Positions 30,365-44,215 are shown, counted from the stretch's first letter. The stretch is DNA of 64,000 bases from Liquidambar formosana (GCA_039720395.1 CM077826.1:38840790-38904789); one strand, 5' to 3'. Translations and numbers: made by a program. Notes: generated by a model not told the origin, from the letters alone.

Positions 30365-30787
30365 ATGGCAAAGGAAGATGAGGTATGCTTGAAGTCTTCA
30401 AGTAATAAGAAATGGTTTCTTGATAGCGGATGCTTAAGGCACATGACGGATGATAGATCAAAATTCATCTCTTTGAAGCCCAATGACGGCGGCTTCGTGA
30501 CATTTGGAGACAATGCTAAAGGTAAGATAATTGGCATTGGCAAGGTTGGTAAAAATTCCTCATTTTGTGTTGAAAATGTTTTATTAGTTGATGGTTTAAA
30601 GCATAATCTCCTTAGCATTAGTCAATTGTGTGATAAAGGTTATAGGGTTACTTTAAAATCTAATAAGTGCATAATTGAGGATGATAATAAGACCCTATTT
30701 GTTGCATATAGGATTGGTAACATCTATACTATAGAGTTTGAAAAAATTACATTACAAAATGTACATTGCTTCTCCGCTTTAAAATAA
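30365..30787 (+). pseudogene. C1 protease
   Basis: The WFLDSGCLRHMT motif contains the catalytic DSG of copia aspartic proteases, near residue 17 of the open frame. The frame runs on towards the pre-integrase region and then meets a stop. Confidence 0.85.
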
Positions 30788-31749
30788 TTTGTTATGGCAT
30801 AGAAGACTTGGATATGCAAGTATGGATTTTATTTCAAAACTTTCTAGGCATGAACTTGTAAGAGGTTTACCAAAAGTATAATTTACAAAAGATAGAGTTT
30901 GTAATGCATGCCAATTTGGAAAACAAACTAAGTCTTCCTTCAAAACAAAAACTCATATTTTAACTACAAGACCTTTGCAACTTATTCATATGATTTTATT
31001 TGGACCTATTGCTATTGCAAGCTTTGGAGGAAAGCACTATGCATCTGTGATTGTTGATAACTACTCTAGATACATATGGGTGTTCTTCCTTGCATATAAA
31101 TAAAAGACTCATGCTATATTTGTAACATATTATAGAAGAGTTCAAAATGAGAAAAGCTATACCATTACATATGTTAGGAGTGATAGGGGGAGTGAATTTG
31201 TCAATAAGGATATTGAACATTATTGTGATGAGAATGGCTTTGGTCATAATTTCTCTACTTATAGAACTCCCCAACAAAGTAGTGTGGTTGAAAGAAAGAA
31301 TAGAACACTTGAAGAAATGTCTATAACCATGCTCAGTGAATATTCATTACCTCAATATTTTTGGGCCGAGGCCATTAATACTTCATGCTATGTAATGAAT
31401 AGAGTTCTATTAAGATCCAAAATTGGTAACTCTTTATGAATTATGGAACGATAAGAAACCTAACATAGGTTACTTTAAAGTTTTTGATTGTAAATGCTTT
31501 ATATTGAATAATAAAGATAAACTCTCCAAATTTGATTCTAAATCCGATGAAGGTATATTTCTTGGTTATTTTATGAAAAGTAAAGCATATAGAGTTTTTA
31601 ACAAGAGAACATTAACCGTTCAAGAATCCATGCATGTTGTAATTGATGAAACTAATCCTCTTGCCACAAAGAGAAATGTGGATGATGATGATGATATAGG
31701 TATAAGTTTGCAAGAACAAGTTGAAAACTTGAATCTCAATGACAAGTAA
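30788..31749 (+). pseudogene. C1 integrase
   Basis: Pre-integrase finger remnants (CNACQFGKQTK) and the integrase C-terminal part (YELWNDKKPNIGYFKVFDCKCF, 31423 onward) are visible in broken frames. Several stops. Confidence 0.8.
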
Positions 31750-31979
31750 GACCCAAAAGACAAAGGCAAAGAGAAAGAAGAAGATGAAGTCATTGAAGTC
31801 AAGAAACCAGAAGAACAAGTAGAAATTGAAAATGCTCCACTTCATTTGGATGTTACCAAGACTTGGAAATTTGTGAGGAATCATCCTAAAGATTAAATCT
31901 TAGATGAACCCTTACGTGGGGTAAGAACTCATTCTTCTATGAGAAATATTTGTGATCATCTTGCATTTCTATCTTAAAT

Positions 31980-32750
31980 TGAACCTAAAAATATTAATGA
32001 GACCAAAAATGATGAATCATGGGTTCTTGCTATACAAGAAGAACTCAATCAATTTGAAAGGAATAAGGTTTGGACGTTAGTTTCTAGACCACATGACCAT
32101 GGTGTAATTGGAACAAAATGGGTGTTTAGAAACAAAAAGAATGAATCCGAAATTGTTATTAGAAACAAGGCTCAACTTGTAGCCTAAGGTTATAATCAAC
32201 AACAACGAATAGATTATGATGAAACCTATGCTCCAATAATAAGACTTGAGGCCATAAGAATGTTACTTGCATATGCATGTCATAAAGATTTTAAATTGTT
32301 TCAAATGGATGTCAAAAGTGTATTTTTAAATGGTTTTATAGAGGAAGAAGTTTATGTAGAACAACCTCCCAGTTTTGAAAGTCATGAATTCCCAAATCAT
32401 GTTTTCAAACTAAATAAAGTTTTATATGGTTTAAAACAAGCTCCTAAAGCATGGTACGAAAGACTTAGTGGATTTTTACTCAAAAATAGTTTTAAAAGAG
32501 GAAAACTTGATACCATACTTTTCATTAAAACCATTGATAATGATATGCTTCTAATTCAAATCTATGTTGATGATATCATCTTTGGATCCACTAATGAGAA
32601 TCTTTCCAAAAAGTTTTCTAAGATCATGTAGGAGGAATTTGAGATGAGCATAATGGGAGAATTGGAATTTTTTCTTGGACTTCAAATTAAACAAATAAAG
32701 GAAGGAATTTTCATTAATCAATCCAAATATGTCTAAGATCTACTCAAAAA
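31980..32750 (+). pseudogene. C1 reverse transcriptase
   Basis: The open piece 32260-32631 includes FQMDVKSVFLNGFIEEEVYV, LYGLKQAPKAWYERL and the intact active site YVDDIIFG. Stops flank it. Confidence 0.88.
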
Positions 32751-32759
32751 GTTTGGATT

Positions 32760-33450
32760 GGAAGATGGAAGAAAATTTTTTACTCCCATGAACACTTCTA
32801 TCAATTGACAAGGATGAAAAGGGAAAAACTGTTGATTAAAAAAAGTATAGAGGTATGATTGGTAGTTTGCTCTATTTGACCGCAAGTAGACCTGATATTA
32901 TGTTTAGTGTTTACTTGTGTGCTAGATTTTAATCATATCCTAAAAAATCTCACATGCTTGCCATTAAACATATTTTCAAATATTTAAGTGGCACAATTAA
33001 TCTTGTCTTATGGTTTCCTAAATTTACATATTTTGATATGCTCAACTATTTGATGCGGACTTTGCCAGTGGCAAAGATGATCGCAAAAGCACTAGTGGGA
33101 CTTGCCATTTCCTAGGTCATTCTTTAGTATCTTGGTTTAGTAAGAAACAAACATCAATAGCACTTTCAACTACTGAAGCCGAATATATTGCGGCTGATAG
33201 TTGTTGTGTACAAGTGTTGTACATGAAACAACAACTTAAGGACTATGGATTTCACTTTAATCACATACTCATTAAATGTGACAATACTAGTGCTATTAAC
33301 TTGACCAAGAACCCCATACAACACTCACGAACTAAGCACATTAAGATAAGACATCATTTCATAAGAGACCATATCCAAAGAGGTGATGTTGAAATCGATT
33401 TCATAAGTATCGACCATCAATTGGCCGATATCTTCACTAAACCCGTTTAA
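32760..33450 (+). pseudogene. C1 RNase H
   Basis: STTEAEYIAADSC and CDNTSAINLTKNP motifs, ending in HQLADIFTKPV, identify the copia RNase H. Broken by stops upstream of 33214. Confidence 0.85.
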
Positions 33451-33724
33451 GAAGATCGTTTTAACTTCATTAAACGAAAACTTGGCATGTGTTTGATAAA
33501 TAATGTGATACATTGGTGATTCATATGCATATTACATGTTTAAATGCCTATACATGATGAATTTTGTGCTACATGAACATATAATTGCTTGAATTAATGA
33601 ATTGATGTTAAAATGCATGCATTTCACATATTTCAAAACTTAATTTATGATGAAACATGTTTATATGATGATATTTGTTGATAAAATGCTGCAAATATGG
33701 GCTATATGTGCATTATGTTACTTG

Positions 33725-33820
33725 TAGTCGACTATATGATAGATGTAGTTGACTACATCAAGCCATATTTGGCTACTGGTTTTTGCAGTCGACTACATCC
33801 ATCATTTAGTTGACTACATG
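33725..33820. repeat. TAGTCGACTA palindrome cluster upstream of the C1 extra ORF
   Basis: Four copies of GTAGTCGACTAC or a TTGACTAC variant lie about 165-260 bp before the extra ORF. The LTR of the same element has the same cluster at 35868-35952. Confidence 0.8.
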
Positions 33821-33984
33821 TGTCGGGCTTGGCCAATTAAACCCATTTTCCATGATTTTTTCTCTTATTCTCACATCTCTTTCTCTCTAGTCGTCTAAAT
33901 TTTCTCTCCCTCATTTCCACTCTTCACCATCCTTCAAATCCTTTAAAATCTACCCCTTCTACACCATTCTATTGCTTCCACAAC

Positions 33985-34935
33985 ATGACACAACGCACGG
34001 AAAAGCTTCTCAAAGCATCCATGGATGCTTTTAGAGCTCAAACCAAATGCAAAAATGCTCCGAGAAGTTCTCAACCCCTTCCACTCCACCCATCACACAA
34101 TCCTCAAGAAAACCTTTTCACTAACAAGAGAGATATTCTAAGGCCAAGCATAATGATAATGGCTTATGCAAAGATGTTGCTACCCTCAAGAAATATCAAG
34201 ATTTCTACAAGAAACATCGGGTTGAGTTTTGTAAGATTGTGTCCTTTGAGTTCTTTGATGATCAACGAATTTTCATCTTAAATCTATTTAAGGCTATTGG
34301 ATGGAATTTCTTTCTCACATTGAACAATACTTACTACCCTAGGCTTGTTAGGGTTTTCTATGCGAACTTCAAATTCACTAATGATCATGGGTTAAAGGAA
34401 CACCCATTCATCTATGCATATCCACTATTGCTGCTATTTTTAATCTTCTTACTGAAGACACTATTCAAAACTTTAACACTCATGGTTGGACTATTTAATC
34501 CAACTTCAATAAAGTCTAGGCCCTTCAACAAATTTGCAATAATCCAACTATTCAACATGCTTTGTTTTTTCTGTGAATGACATGACTATCATTGCTCGAA
34601 CATCTATGATGAGGCTAACCTGAAACGAATGAAGTTCGTTCAGAATGCCAATGGTGATTAGACTTGAGATCCAAGGCTTGTCTAACAGTCTCATGAGGAG
34701 GATCCCATGGATGAGGAACATGAGGATGAGCTGCCATAGCAGCCTCAAGATGAACAAGTGGAACCCCCAAGCCTCCAGACTGTAGTGAATGCTATTGGGT
34801 CACTTCAGGTTTCTATGACCCAAGGTTTTCAAGAAGTTGGGACCCGCCTCATTGATCTTGAGCGTCGCCAGGGGCGTGTGGAAGACATTCTTCAGTGCTA
34901 TGCACCATCATTTCCACCACCATCTGAGAATTAGC
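33985..34935 (+). pseudogene. C1 extra 3' ORF (env-like position)
   Basis: Starts MTQRTEKLLKASMDAF and continues in broken frames (34239-34580: FEFFDDQRIF, then an AIGW and FYANFKF segment). The pattern resembles the 'putative plant transposon protein' domain (PF20167 from memory) rather than a viral envelope. C2 has the same ORF at 52816. Polar and acidic segments end near 34935. Non-functional here. Confidence 0.65.
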
Positions 34936-35356
34936 TCTCACTTTTTGTCTAATGACAAAAAAGGGAGAAATATGTTGGATGTTTTGATGTTTATCTTTTT
35001 TGAACAATGGTTGTTAGTACTTCATCTCCTAATACTTTATCTTTTAAACAAATGGTTGTTTTGAGTTACTTTATTTTATTTTTATTTTGTTTTAAGCTTT
35101 TATACTTTTATGAACAATGTCTATAGTTTCTTTGATAACTATTGATATCAGATTTAGTCCATGGCTTGTGCATGTCGTGTATGAGTGCCATTTGATCAAT
35201 GCTTTATATTTTGCTTAATAATTCATGGATATATTGATGTTATCTTAAAACCAATATGCATAAATTGAGGGGGAGCTTTTGCTCTATATATCCATTCATA
35301 TATACTGTTGATTTCATAAAACATCAATGGTTTGCCATCATCAAAAAGGGAGAAAT
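34936..35356 (+). other. C1 3' untranslated region and polypurine tract
   Basis: Non-coding. AAAAAGGGAGAAA at about 35344-35355 directly precedes the 3' LTR and is the likely polypurine tract. A similar purine run lies at about 34957. Confidence 0.6.
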
Positions 35357-36590
35357 CGTTAAACCTAAGGTTTTCAACCAAGGGCATATCTGAAATTTTG
35401 ATGATAACAAAGGATCGATGTTAGTGCTAATGGTTTAAATGTCAAGTAAATGATCAAAGCTAGGTACTCAAGCTCAAATCAACTCAAACATAAATTTAAG
35501 GATAAAATGAATCAAGCATGGACTCAATGAAGCTTAAAGGCATAATCACGCTATAGAACTCAAAGCTTATGCTCAAAACATCAAAGACAATCAATCATGA
35601 TTCAATGAGAGCATAAAAAGCAAGTAAAAGACCTACAAGCACCTCAAGTCATGCAAACATCTTCAATAAAGTCATATTTAGGCTACAAGTGAGGTTTTAG
35701 GTTCCCAAATGTAAATAATTACTTATGACTTTGCTCTATTAACCTAGATGGACCCTAGGACTCTTAATTAAACTGAATTTATAATTAACTAGAGGCCTAA
35801 GTTGATACAAATTAAACCAAGTATTGAAAATACATGAAAAAGGGGCTAAACTTTGATAAACCAAGGTTTAGTTGACTACATCATGAGAAATGGCCTAGTT
35901 TTGGTTACTGATATTTGTAGTCGACTACCTGAAGACTTATAGTCGACTACATTGCTCGAATGGGCTATAACAGCTAGTTTTTTGAAAGCCCAATAGTGCA
36001 TTTATTGCCACTAAACGACTCTTTCCCGACATTTAATGCTTGTAATGGCCATATTAGGCCAAATGGGTATATATACAAACATTCAAACTCATTTATGAGT
36101 ATCAATACAAGTGCAATCAATTCCTATCCTTATTGAAAGAGCTTTCAAGCCCTAATTTTCAAAGATCATTCAATTGAGCAATTAGTAGAAGTTTGTTGAG
36201 CATTCAAGTGTTGTAGTTACTCCTAAGAGAGATTGTTTACGACAAATCATCTTCAATTTCAAGAACTGTAAGGGTTGTGTGAACCTTAGTGAGGCAAAAG
36301 TGTTTTGTCTTAGAAGAGAGCTTCTCTTTGTAAAGGTTTGATCTCTACCTTTGAAGGAGATTATGATAATGGATTGAGGAACCCTCAAGCGGAGCTCTTG
36401 AGGCAAGAACGTAGGTGAAAGGGTCAAACCTCGTTAAATCTTGTGTTTGCATTCTCTTACTCATTCTCATTATTGTTTATTGTTGAATTTTCTCTTATTT
36501 GCAATAATCTGAATTTTAGTTTGTCATCATAGTTTTATTTGGCTATAAACCCTATTCACCCCCCTTTAGGGTTGTATACTTAGGATAATA
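35357..36590 (+). repeat. 3' LTR of C1
   Basis: 1,234 bp; the first TG has become CG and the terminal CA has become TA. It has the palindrome cluster (35868-35952), a TATA-like TATATATAC at about 36067 and a hairpin at 36340-36362. Confidence 0.85.
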
Positions 36591-36595
36591 ACCTT

Positions 36596-37081
36596 CCCAA
36601 GCCCTATCCACCCTTCTACCTTTATTTTTTTGTAGCCAAACACACTAACAGATCAAGCTCTTCTCTTAAACCATCATAAGCTTTGCCTTTCATCAATGAT
36701 GTTGATTGGCGACCACAGTGTGATAACCTGCAAATCCATTAACAAGAGGGAAGAGTCGTTGCATATGTTCAACACCAAAGGAAGCAACACGCCCTACCAT
36801 TCCCCCCCTTTTTTTTTTCCAGATTTGGTGCCTATGGTGGTGGAGAGAGAAAGAGAGAGAGATTATTGACATGACATCTATCTAGCTAACTCAAGTGTCA
36901 TCATTGTCATTGGTGGTGGTAACGGAGAGAGGAAATCAAAGAAGATAGAAAGGAGTCGATTTCTGTAGATCTTGGATTTCAAAGAGAGGAATGGAAGTAT
37001 TTACGATTGAACCTCATCTAAAATTTGGACAATGGGAGATGGGTTGCCTTGTAAGAATCTCTAAATACCTCTAATACCCTC
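36596..37081. other. no supported gene
   Basis: Unclassified spacer between C1 and element D, with a short C/T run and GA-rich sequence. Its last five bases, CCCTC, flank LTR D; no matching copy was found. Confidence 0.4.
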
Positions 37082-40055
37082 TGTGAACCCACAGAAAAGC
37101 GCGCGGAGCCCACAAGGGTTTGGCAGAAAAAATATATAAGGGGTTTAAAGACAACAAACAAGAAGGGAGTCGCCACCTCATTTTTTAGGGAAAAGAGGAA
37201 AACTACAAAAATGTTTTATTTTCAAAACCACATGACTCCATTAAAGGAAAAGCAAAGTCTTTGAAACCAGAAAATTGGATCCAGGGGCTAAGTTACGACA
37301 TGGGAAGGTTTTGGGCAAAAGCCCATAGGCACCCACATCGCCCGAGTTGGTCTCTTAATTTAATTGGGCTAACTTAATATCTTTTCCACTCAAATATCAT
37401 CACATATCATCACAAGGCAGCATGCATATCATATATTCCATCGAATCATCTCATGCATAATCAAACAAATAAAACAAAGCAGAAAAAAGAAGAAAAGAAA
37501 AGAAAAACCTAGGATACTTGGATCCTAGGACGGACTTGAGCCTCACGAAGAGCGCCTACGTACCATGCAGCGAAATACATGGATCAAAGTCCACGTAGTT
37601 CGAAAAGAATAGGGTTACAACCTAATACAAACCTATGGTAAAAACCCTAGGCTTCCTTATTTGAAAACATATTGATTTAATCCAAAACGGAAAACTTCCA
37701 CAAGAGGAAAACATTGATAAAAACCAGAATTTATTATGGAAGGAAACCTTTGATGATTACCATAAGCTTGTATTAAGAAGTAACCCTAGGAGGGAGAAGA
37801 GAAAAGAAAGAAAAAGAAAGGTGAATTGGGGCACCTTCAAACCCTACTTACCTGAGCGCACAAGCTCCAAACATTAGCCATTTCAGACTATAGCAGCCCT
37901 ATTTGCAATAGGACAAGCATTGTACCTGTTTGCACCCTTACAAGTGCACCAAATCATGCAAAGAAAGCAATATGCAAATCTGAACAGAACCTTGACAAGG
38001 CCTAAAATCACCCATTAATCATGCAAACAACAAGAATAATGAATAACTAAGGACTCTAACTCAACCCTACATGCAATGACTCGACTAACATGCATAAAAA
38101 CCTATGAAAGACACACTAACAAGCATGGGAGACTCCAATAACATCAATAAACATGATAACAAAGCTCATTCTAACCAAAAAGATGATATTTCATGTAAAA
38201 TATGAAAATAGGCCTCCCTACGGCGAGCTTTCTTAAGCGAAACTATCCTAAGATAATTTCACGTAAGAAAGTCGTTATGGGGAGGTGCAATCAGCATATC
38301 CTACGTAAAATATATACCCTAGAACACAATAGAAGTGATTTCATGCTTAAACACATCACAGAAGGCTCTCATGCAAAACCTTACTCAACGAAAAGGATAA
38401 TTATCCTTAGAAAAGGATAATATCTCCAAAAACCCTGTAAAATATACTATATGAATGCAAACCTAGCATGATTCAACTATATGCAGCATATATAAAATGA
38501 CTATGATGAGCAACAACTCAAAAAGCTAAGCTAAGCATGCTGTATGAAACTTGTACGATTTCAGGGTTATCGAAACCCTAATCTCACAACTATGCATTAA
38601 AACCAATGAAACGACTCTAAGACATGCTCAAATTATCATGAATATCATTCATATAGCATATATTGACTAACAAGAACATCAACTCATGACAATAATCACA
38701 GCAACCTAAACATGTGAACTATGCATGATTTAAGAAGATAGAGCGAATCAGGCTATCAAATCCTTGGTAAACCAGGGATTATCAAGCATATAAAGCCACA
38801 AACTATCCTAAAATCATTCATATACTATCCTAAAAACATGGAACTAACCTAACATGTGGAGCTATATCATGCACTAGAACCACCATAGAAGAAGAAGAAG
38901 AAAGAGAAGCAAGAGAAGCAGAGAATTCATGTTCAGCACTAAAGGGATAGGCTTACCTCTTGTAGACTCTTCCTTGTCTTCAAACCTCTTGTTTCCTTGC
39001 TTGCTTGGGGTTGAAGAGCCTCCTCTTGAAGTCCTTCTAGCTCTCCAAACTCGTAGCTCCCTCTCTCTCTAAGTGTAAAGTGCAATTAACCTCCCCCTAT
39101 GTGCTGAATATCATGTCCTTTATATAGAGAATTGACCCCCTAAACCAATGGCTAGGATTAATTCATTAAATAATGATCCTAGGGCTATTAGAGACTCTCT
39201 TGGTGCTCAAACAACTCAAACCTACACACTCCTAAGCTCAGACAAGTTGTTTTGGCGGAGGAAACCGTCAAAAGAGGGATAGAAGAGTCAGAGTTTGACT
39301 TAAAGAAGGACTCCTTGGGTGACCAACTAGGCCTGGACGGTTACCCGAGGGTCCTCTATTTCCGCTTCGGTTTTGACTTCCACTTGCTTCAGAAGTCCTA
39401 AAATCTTCAAATTAAGTCCGATTTTGACGAAATAAAAGCCAAAACGACCGTGTTTCGAAGGGGAACACATTTTTAGGCATTTTAGGACAAAAATCCTCAA
39501 CCATGGGTGCATGGCTGGGTTTTACAAAGGTAGTTAACCATGGTGCTTCACCGTCGCTAAGCTGGGTTTGTACACAAGGTCGAACCGAATGCTTTCCCAA
39601 TCGAAAATTGATCTTTCTAAACATGTTTAGGACATAAATAAAGCCCAATTGAAGTTAATTGAGAGAAAATTGGTTGGGTCTTATGAGTCAATTTGAGCAA
39701 ACCAAGAAAGGGTCTTTTAGCCAACCCGAACCATTACGAGCCGAATTGATCTTAAACCATTAATTCATGAAATTGAACCTATATATGGACTCTATATAAC
39801 CATATGAACTTGATGGGATGACTCGGGATTCATTCCAAGGTCAAATGGAAAATATACGGCTTAAAAGACGATTATGCCCTTGAAGTCGCAAAAGTTCTTA
39901 TTGACTATCGAGATGAACTCCAAATCACTTCAAAATTCATACACATGATATTCAATGCTATAGAAACTCAATGCAAAAGACTAGACTCAAAAAGGACTCA
40001 AAATCCTACATGAAATGATATGTCCTAGCTAAGGTGACAAAAATGGGGTGTGACA
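37082..40055 (-). repeat. 3' LTR of D
   Basis: Minus-strand LTR of 2,974 bp. It has the primer-like 10-mer (37166-37175), hairpins H2 (37296-37340) and H1 (37555-37601), a TATA-like box near 39119-39126 and an inverted-repeat cluster at 39317-39347. It lacks the F-like block of Tat-A. Confidence 0.85.
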
Positions 40056-40122
40056 GAAGCCCCTCATTGGTGAACAAGTTTCACTTGTGAGCCAATGATC
40101 AAAGAACAACCCATTTTTGTTT
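40056..40122 (-). promoter_or_regulatory. polypurine tract region of D
   Basis: On the minus strand GAGGGGCTTC abuts the LTR, preceded by a segment nearly identical to 20150-20218 of Tat-A. Confidence 0.75.
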
Positions 40123-40678
40123 GATGGATTAACCACATTAATACCAACAAACTCAAATGGAATCAAAAGGATGGACTTCGTTATATCCAAGCATGCGACG
40201 ATTTCATCGAAACTAATAATTGATTGCATACCAACATTCGTTGGTGCGCTCATGCAAATGCCTTTACCATGCACTAATTGCATTAGTGATATAACAACAC
40301 ATTCTTGCTTGATGGATTAATCTCATTAATACCAACAAACTCAAATAGAACCATAAGGATAGACTTCGTCATATCCAAGCATGCGACGATTTCATCGAAG
40401 CAAAGAATTGATTGCATACCAACATTCGTTGGTGCGCTCATGCAAATGCCTTTACCATGCACTAATTGCATTAGTGATATAACAACACATTCTTGCTTGA
40501 TGGATTAATCTCATTAATACCAACAAACTCAAATAGAACCATAAGGATAGACTTCGTCATATCCAAGCATGCGACGATTTCATCGAAGCAAAGAATTGAA
40601 TGCATTTCTATGCATGCCAACATTCGTTGGTGCGCTCATGCAAATGCCTTTACCATGCACTAATTGCATTAGTGATAT
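40123..40678. repeat. 188-bp tandem repeat with hairpins (D array 1)
   Basis: Three units starting at 40123, 40311 and 40499. Each has perfect hairpins: ACCAAC/GTTGGT, CACTAAT/ATTAGTG around TGC, and CGAT/ATCG around TTC. Confidence 0.88.
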
Positions 40679-40749
40679 CCACATGGTCTTCTCATGATGC
40701 AAAGCTAGTTGCACTAGTGCATCACAAGGTACCCTACCAATCTCATTGG

Positions 40750-40955
40750 CATTCTCAAAATGAGTTATTTCATAACTCATAAATCATCATTTTATGTGAA
40801 TTATTGGTGAATTGAATGTCCATCAATTCAAAACCAAGGGCATTTCATGCCAGTCTTACTGGGGATAACAAATGTGGTGAGTTATTTCATAACTCATGAC
40901 TCATCGAATTATGATTTCATGCCACTTTCAGTGGAAAAAAACAAAGATATGGAGT
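40750..40955. repeat. D array 2, left part
   Basis: GAGTTAT/ATAACTC hairpins around TTC and CCAC/GTGG hairpins; the array continues at 43724 beyond the solo LTR. Confidence 0.8.
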
Positions 40956-43723
40956 TGTCACACCCCATTTTTGCACCACCTTACTAGGGCTCATCATTTC
41001 ATGCATGTTTTTGTTTTGTTTTTGAGTCTAGTCACTTGCATTAGTTTTCTAGAGTCACAAGGACAATGGATATGAATTTTGGTTCAAATTGGAGTTGATC
41101 TTGAGGGATAATAAGAGCTTTTGTGACTTGAGGGGCATAATCGTCTTTTAAGTCCCAAACTTTTCATTTGACCTTGGAATGATCTCCAAATTGTCAATTG
41201 GAGTTCATATGGATGCATAAGAGGTATTTTTAGTGTCAATTTGGTAAGTCAATGGCTCGGGATTAAAATGGCTCGATGTAGTTCAAGTTGGTTAATTGAC
41301 CCTTCCTTGGATTAGCTCTAATTGACTCACAATTACCAACCAAATCTTTTCAAATTGACTTTCATTAGTCATCATTTTGTACCGGTTGTCATCTTAAGTC
41401 CCGTGGCCCTGATGATGAGTTTAGTGTGGTTATTTACGGATTATCCTTGAAGAATTAGTGCGAATCACAGCATGAGATTTTTGGTTAAAATGAAAAGAAA
41501 ATTATTTTATTAAATTAGCCATTTTTATCATGACACTAACACGTGTACGTATGTGATGAGTGTGTGTACGCACATACGATACATGTGCATGCGTGTTAGC
41601 AGTCAGTCTCCCAATTTTTATAAAAGACAATTTCCTTTTCCTATTCAGATTAGAAGTCTTTTATCATTATAAAATACCTTTTGATTATTCTCCAAGGAAA
41701 CCTAGTCCAGGAAGGAAAGGGAAACTCCAGATTTCAGTTATAAATACTCTCTTAATGTCTTTAAACAAGGGAGAGGAGAAGAGGGTTTGGAGGGAGTGAA
41801 ATTCGTCATAATTCAGCAGCAGATTTTCTGAAAACCAGCAGTCGTATTTTAATCATAACTTTTTCATCCGAAGTCAGAATTTGATGAAATTAGTCTTGTT
41901 AGAAAGATAATTCAATTCTCTACAACTTTGTATGTCACAAGCTTTGTCCAAATCCAACGTTTTCATACCCAAAAACGCGATTGAAGTTGCTGCTGCTGCA
42001 AAGTGACGAAAATCACTTTTCTTTTCTCTTGTTCTCTTTTTGTTTTCTATTTCTTTTCAAAGTTGAGTGAGTTTTGATCTCTTTGCTGTGATACCACTTT
42101 GACAAAGAGGAGGATTCGTGTTGGTTTGATTCACTCTAAAGACCTGAGGAGCCACGAACAATTACAAACACAAAGGAAGGCCCTTCCTAAGGTATTCTCC
42201 TTCTCTATTCAAGCTTAAACTAGGTTTTCATATGGGTTAGGCTTATTGCATGTTAAAGGTAACTTTTTTATCATGTATTAACATTCTAGCTAGTTAATAT
42301 ACATGGAATATCTATTGTTTATCTACTGTTTAGCATGCTTTAGGGCTGTCCTTTAGGTTTTTAATGCATAGTTATGATTCTTGTGCTCCGGTTTGTCCTT
42401 GTGCTAGGATTAGTGTCATTGCATGTTAGAGTTAGGATTTTCATCATGTTATATTGCTTTAGTTAGTTAATATGCATGATATAATTTCTGTTTAGCTTGG
42501 TTTTAGCATGATTAAAGTATGTCTTGTGGGTTTTTAAGCATATTTGTGAGTTTAGGGTTTTAGAGTCATTGTTTCGTGTTTGTTTTCATATAGCATGATA
42601 AAGTAGACTTTTTTATTGGTTTTTCTTCGTGTTTGCTGTAGATGTTTTTCATATGGAGTAAACATGATAGTTTTGCATGCATATTAGTATGTTTTAGGGT
42701 TTTTATGCATGATATGGTTCTAGGAATATGTTAGGACTTATTATTGTTCGCTGTTTTTGCTATTGGCATGCTTAGTGGATGATTTTAGGTCATAATACTA
42801 TTCTGTCCAGATTTGCATGTTAGTGTTTTTGCATGGTTTTGAGCACTTGTAAGGGTGCAAATAGGTGTGGTATTTGTCCTATGGCAAATAGGGCTGCTTA
42901 TGTCTGAAATGGCTAAATGCTTGGAGCTAATTGCGCTCAGGTAAGTGGGTGTGAAGGTGCCCCAATTCACCTTTCTTCTTAACTCATTCTCTTCTCCCTA
43001 TCTAGGGTTAATTTTTAATATGATCCTATGGTTTAATTAGAGGTTTCCTTCATAAACAAAATTCTGGTTTTTATTAAAGTTTCCATTTTGTGGATTTCTT
43101 TCCTAAAATCAAACTTTCTATCAATTCTCTTTTGATCAAATAAGGAAACCTAGGGTTTTTACCATAGGTTTGTATTAGGATTTAACCTTAGTTCTAATCG
43201 AACTACGTGGACTTTGATCCATGTATTTCGTTGCATGGTACGTAGGCGCTCTTCGTAAGGCTCAAGTCTGTTCTAGGATCCAAGCATCCTAGGTTTATTT
43301 TTGTTTTCTTTTCTTCTTTTTCTTTTTCTGTTTTTATGTGCTTATTATGCATGGATGGATGAATGAAATATATGATATACATGCAATTCTTGTGATGATA
43401 TACTTGCTGATTTTTGTATGGAAAGATCTTGATTTAGGCCAAATGAACTGAGAGACCGAAAGGGTGACATGGGTGCCTATAGGCTTTGCCTAGAACCTTC
43501 CCATGTCATAACTTAGCCTCCGAATCCCCGATTTCTTTGGTTTTCAAAAGATTGGTTTTTGCCTTTCCTTTTTTATGGAGTCATTCAAATTGTTTTCCTA
43601 AAACAAACTATTTTTAGGGTTTTCCTTGTTTCCTTTAAAAAATAAGGTGGCGACTCCTTTCCTTTTTCTTTTTCAAACCCATTTTCTTTCAATCCCTTGT
43701 GGGCCCAATTTCCGGGGTTCACA
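40956..43723 (+). mobile_element. solo LTR of Tat-A family
   Basis: 2,768 bp, TGTCACACCCC to GGGGTTCACA, flanked by GGAGT (40951-40955 and 43724-43728). More diverged from the Tat-A LTRs than these are from each other. Its F-like block starts earlier (41378, including TACCGGTTGTCATCTTAAGT) and ends near 42168. Formed by recombination between the LTRs of a full element. Confidence 0.93.
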
Positions 43724-44215
43724 GGAGTTATTGCATAACTCATGTATCATTTCATGTGAAATTGTGATTTCATGCCACTTTCTGTGGAAACAACAAAGAG
43801 AGGGAGTTATTTCATAACTCATGAATCATTTCATGTGAAATTATGCCACTTTCTGTGGAAGTAACAAAGACAGGGAGTTATTGCATAACTCATGAATCGT
43901 TATTTTATGTGAAATTGTGCCACTTTCTGTGGAAGTAACAAAGACGGGGAGTTATTGCATAACTCATGAATCGCTTCATGCCACTTTCTGTGGAAGTAAC
44001 AAAGATAGGGAGTTATTTCATAACTCATGAATCGTCATTTCATGTGAAATTGTGCCACTTTCTGTGGAAGTAACAAAGATGGGGAGTTATTGCATAACTC
44101 ATGAATCGTCATTTCATGTGAAATTGTCTTTATCACATGATATGAGACCCAATTGCAAGTCAATTGATTCAAAATCAAGCTCATTTCTTATCATTTTATG
44201 TGAAACTATCCTTAT
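43724..44215. repeat. D array 2, right part
   Basis: Repeats of about 65-90 bp, each with GAGTTAT/ATAACTC (loop TGC or TTC), ATTTCA/TGAAAT and CCAC/GTGG hairpins. Confidence 0.88.

Larger units (their letters stand above)
28840..36590 (+). mobile_element. C1: degenerate SIRE-type Ty1/copia retrotransposon
   Basis: Flanked by the duplication ACCTT (28835-28839 and 36591-36595). Domain order is gag, protease, integrase, RT, RNase H, extra ORF; integrase before RT marks Ty1/copia, and the extra 3' ORF marks the SIRE/Maximus branch. Many stops and frameshifts. The two LTRs are unequal (485 versus 1,234 bp) because the 5' LTR lost about 740 bp. Confidence 0.9.
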
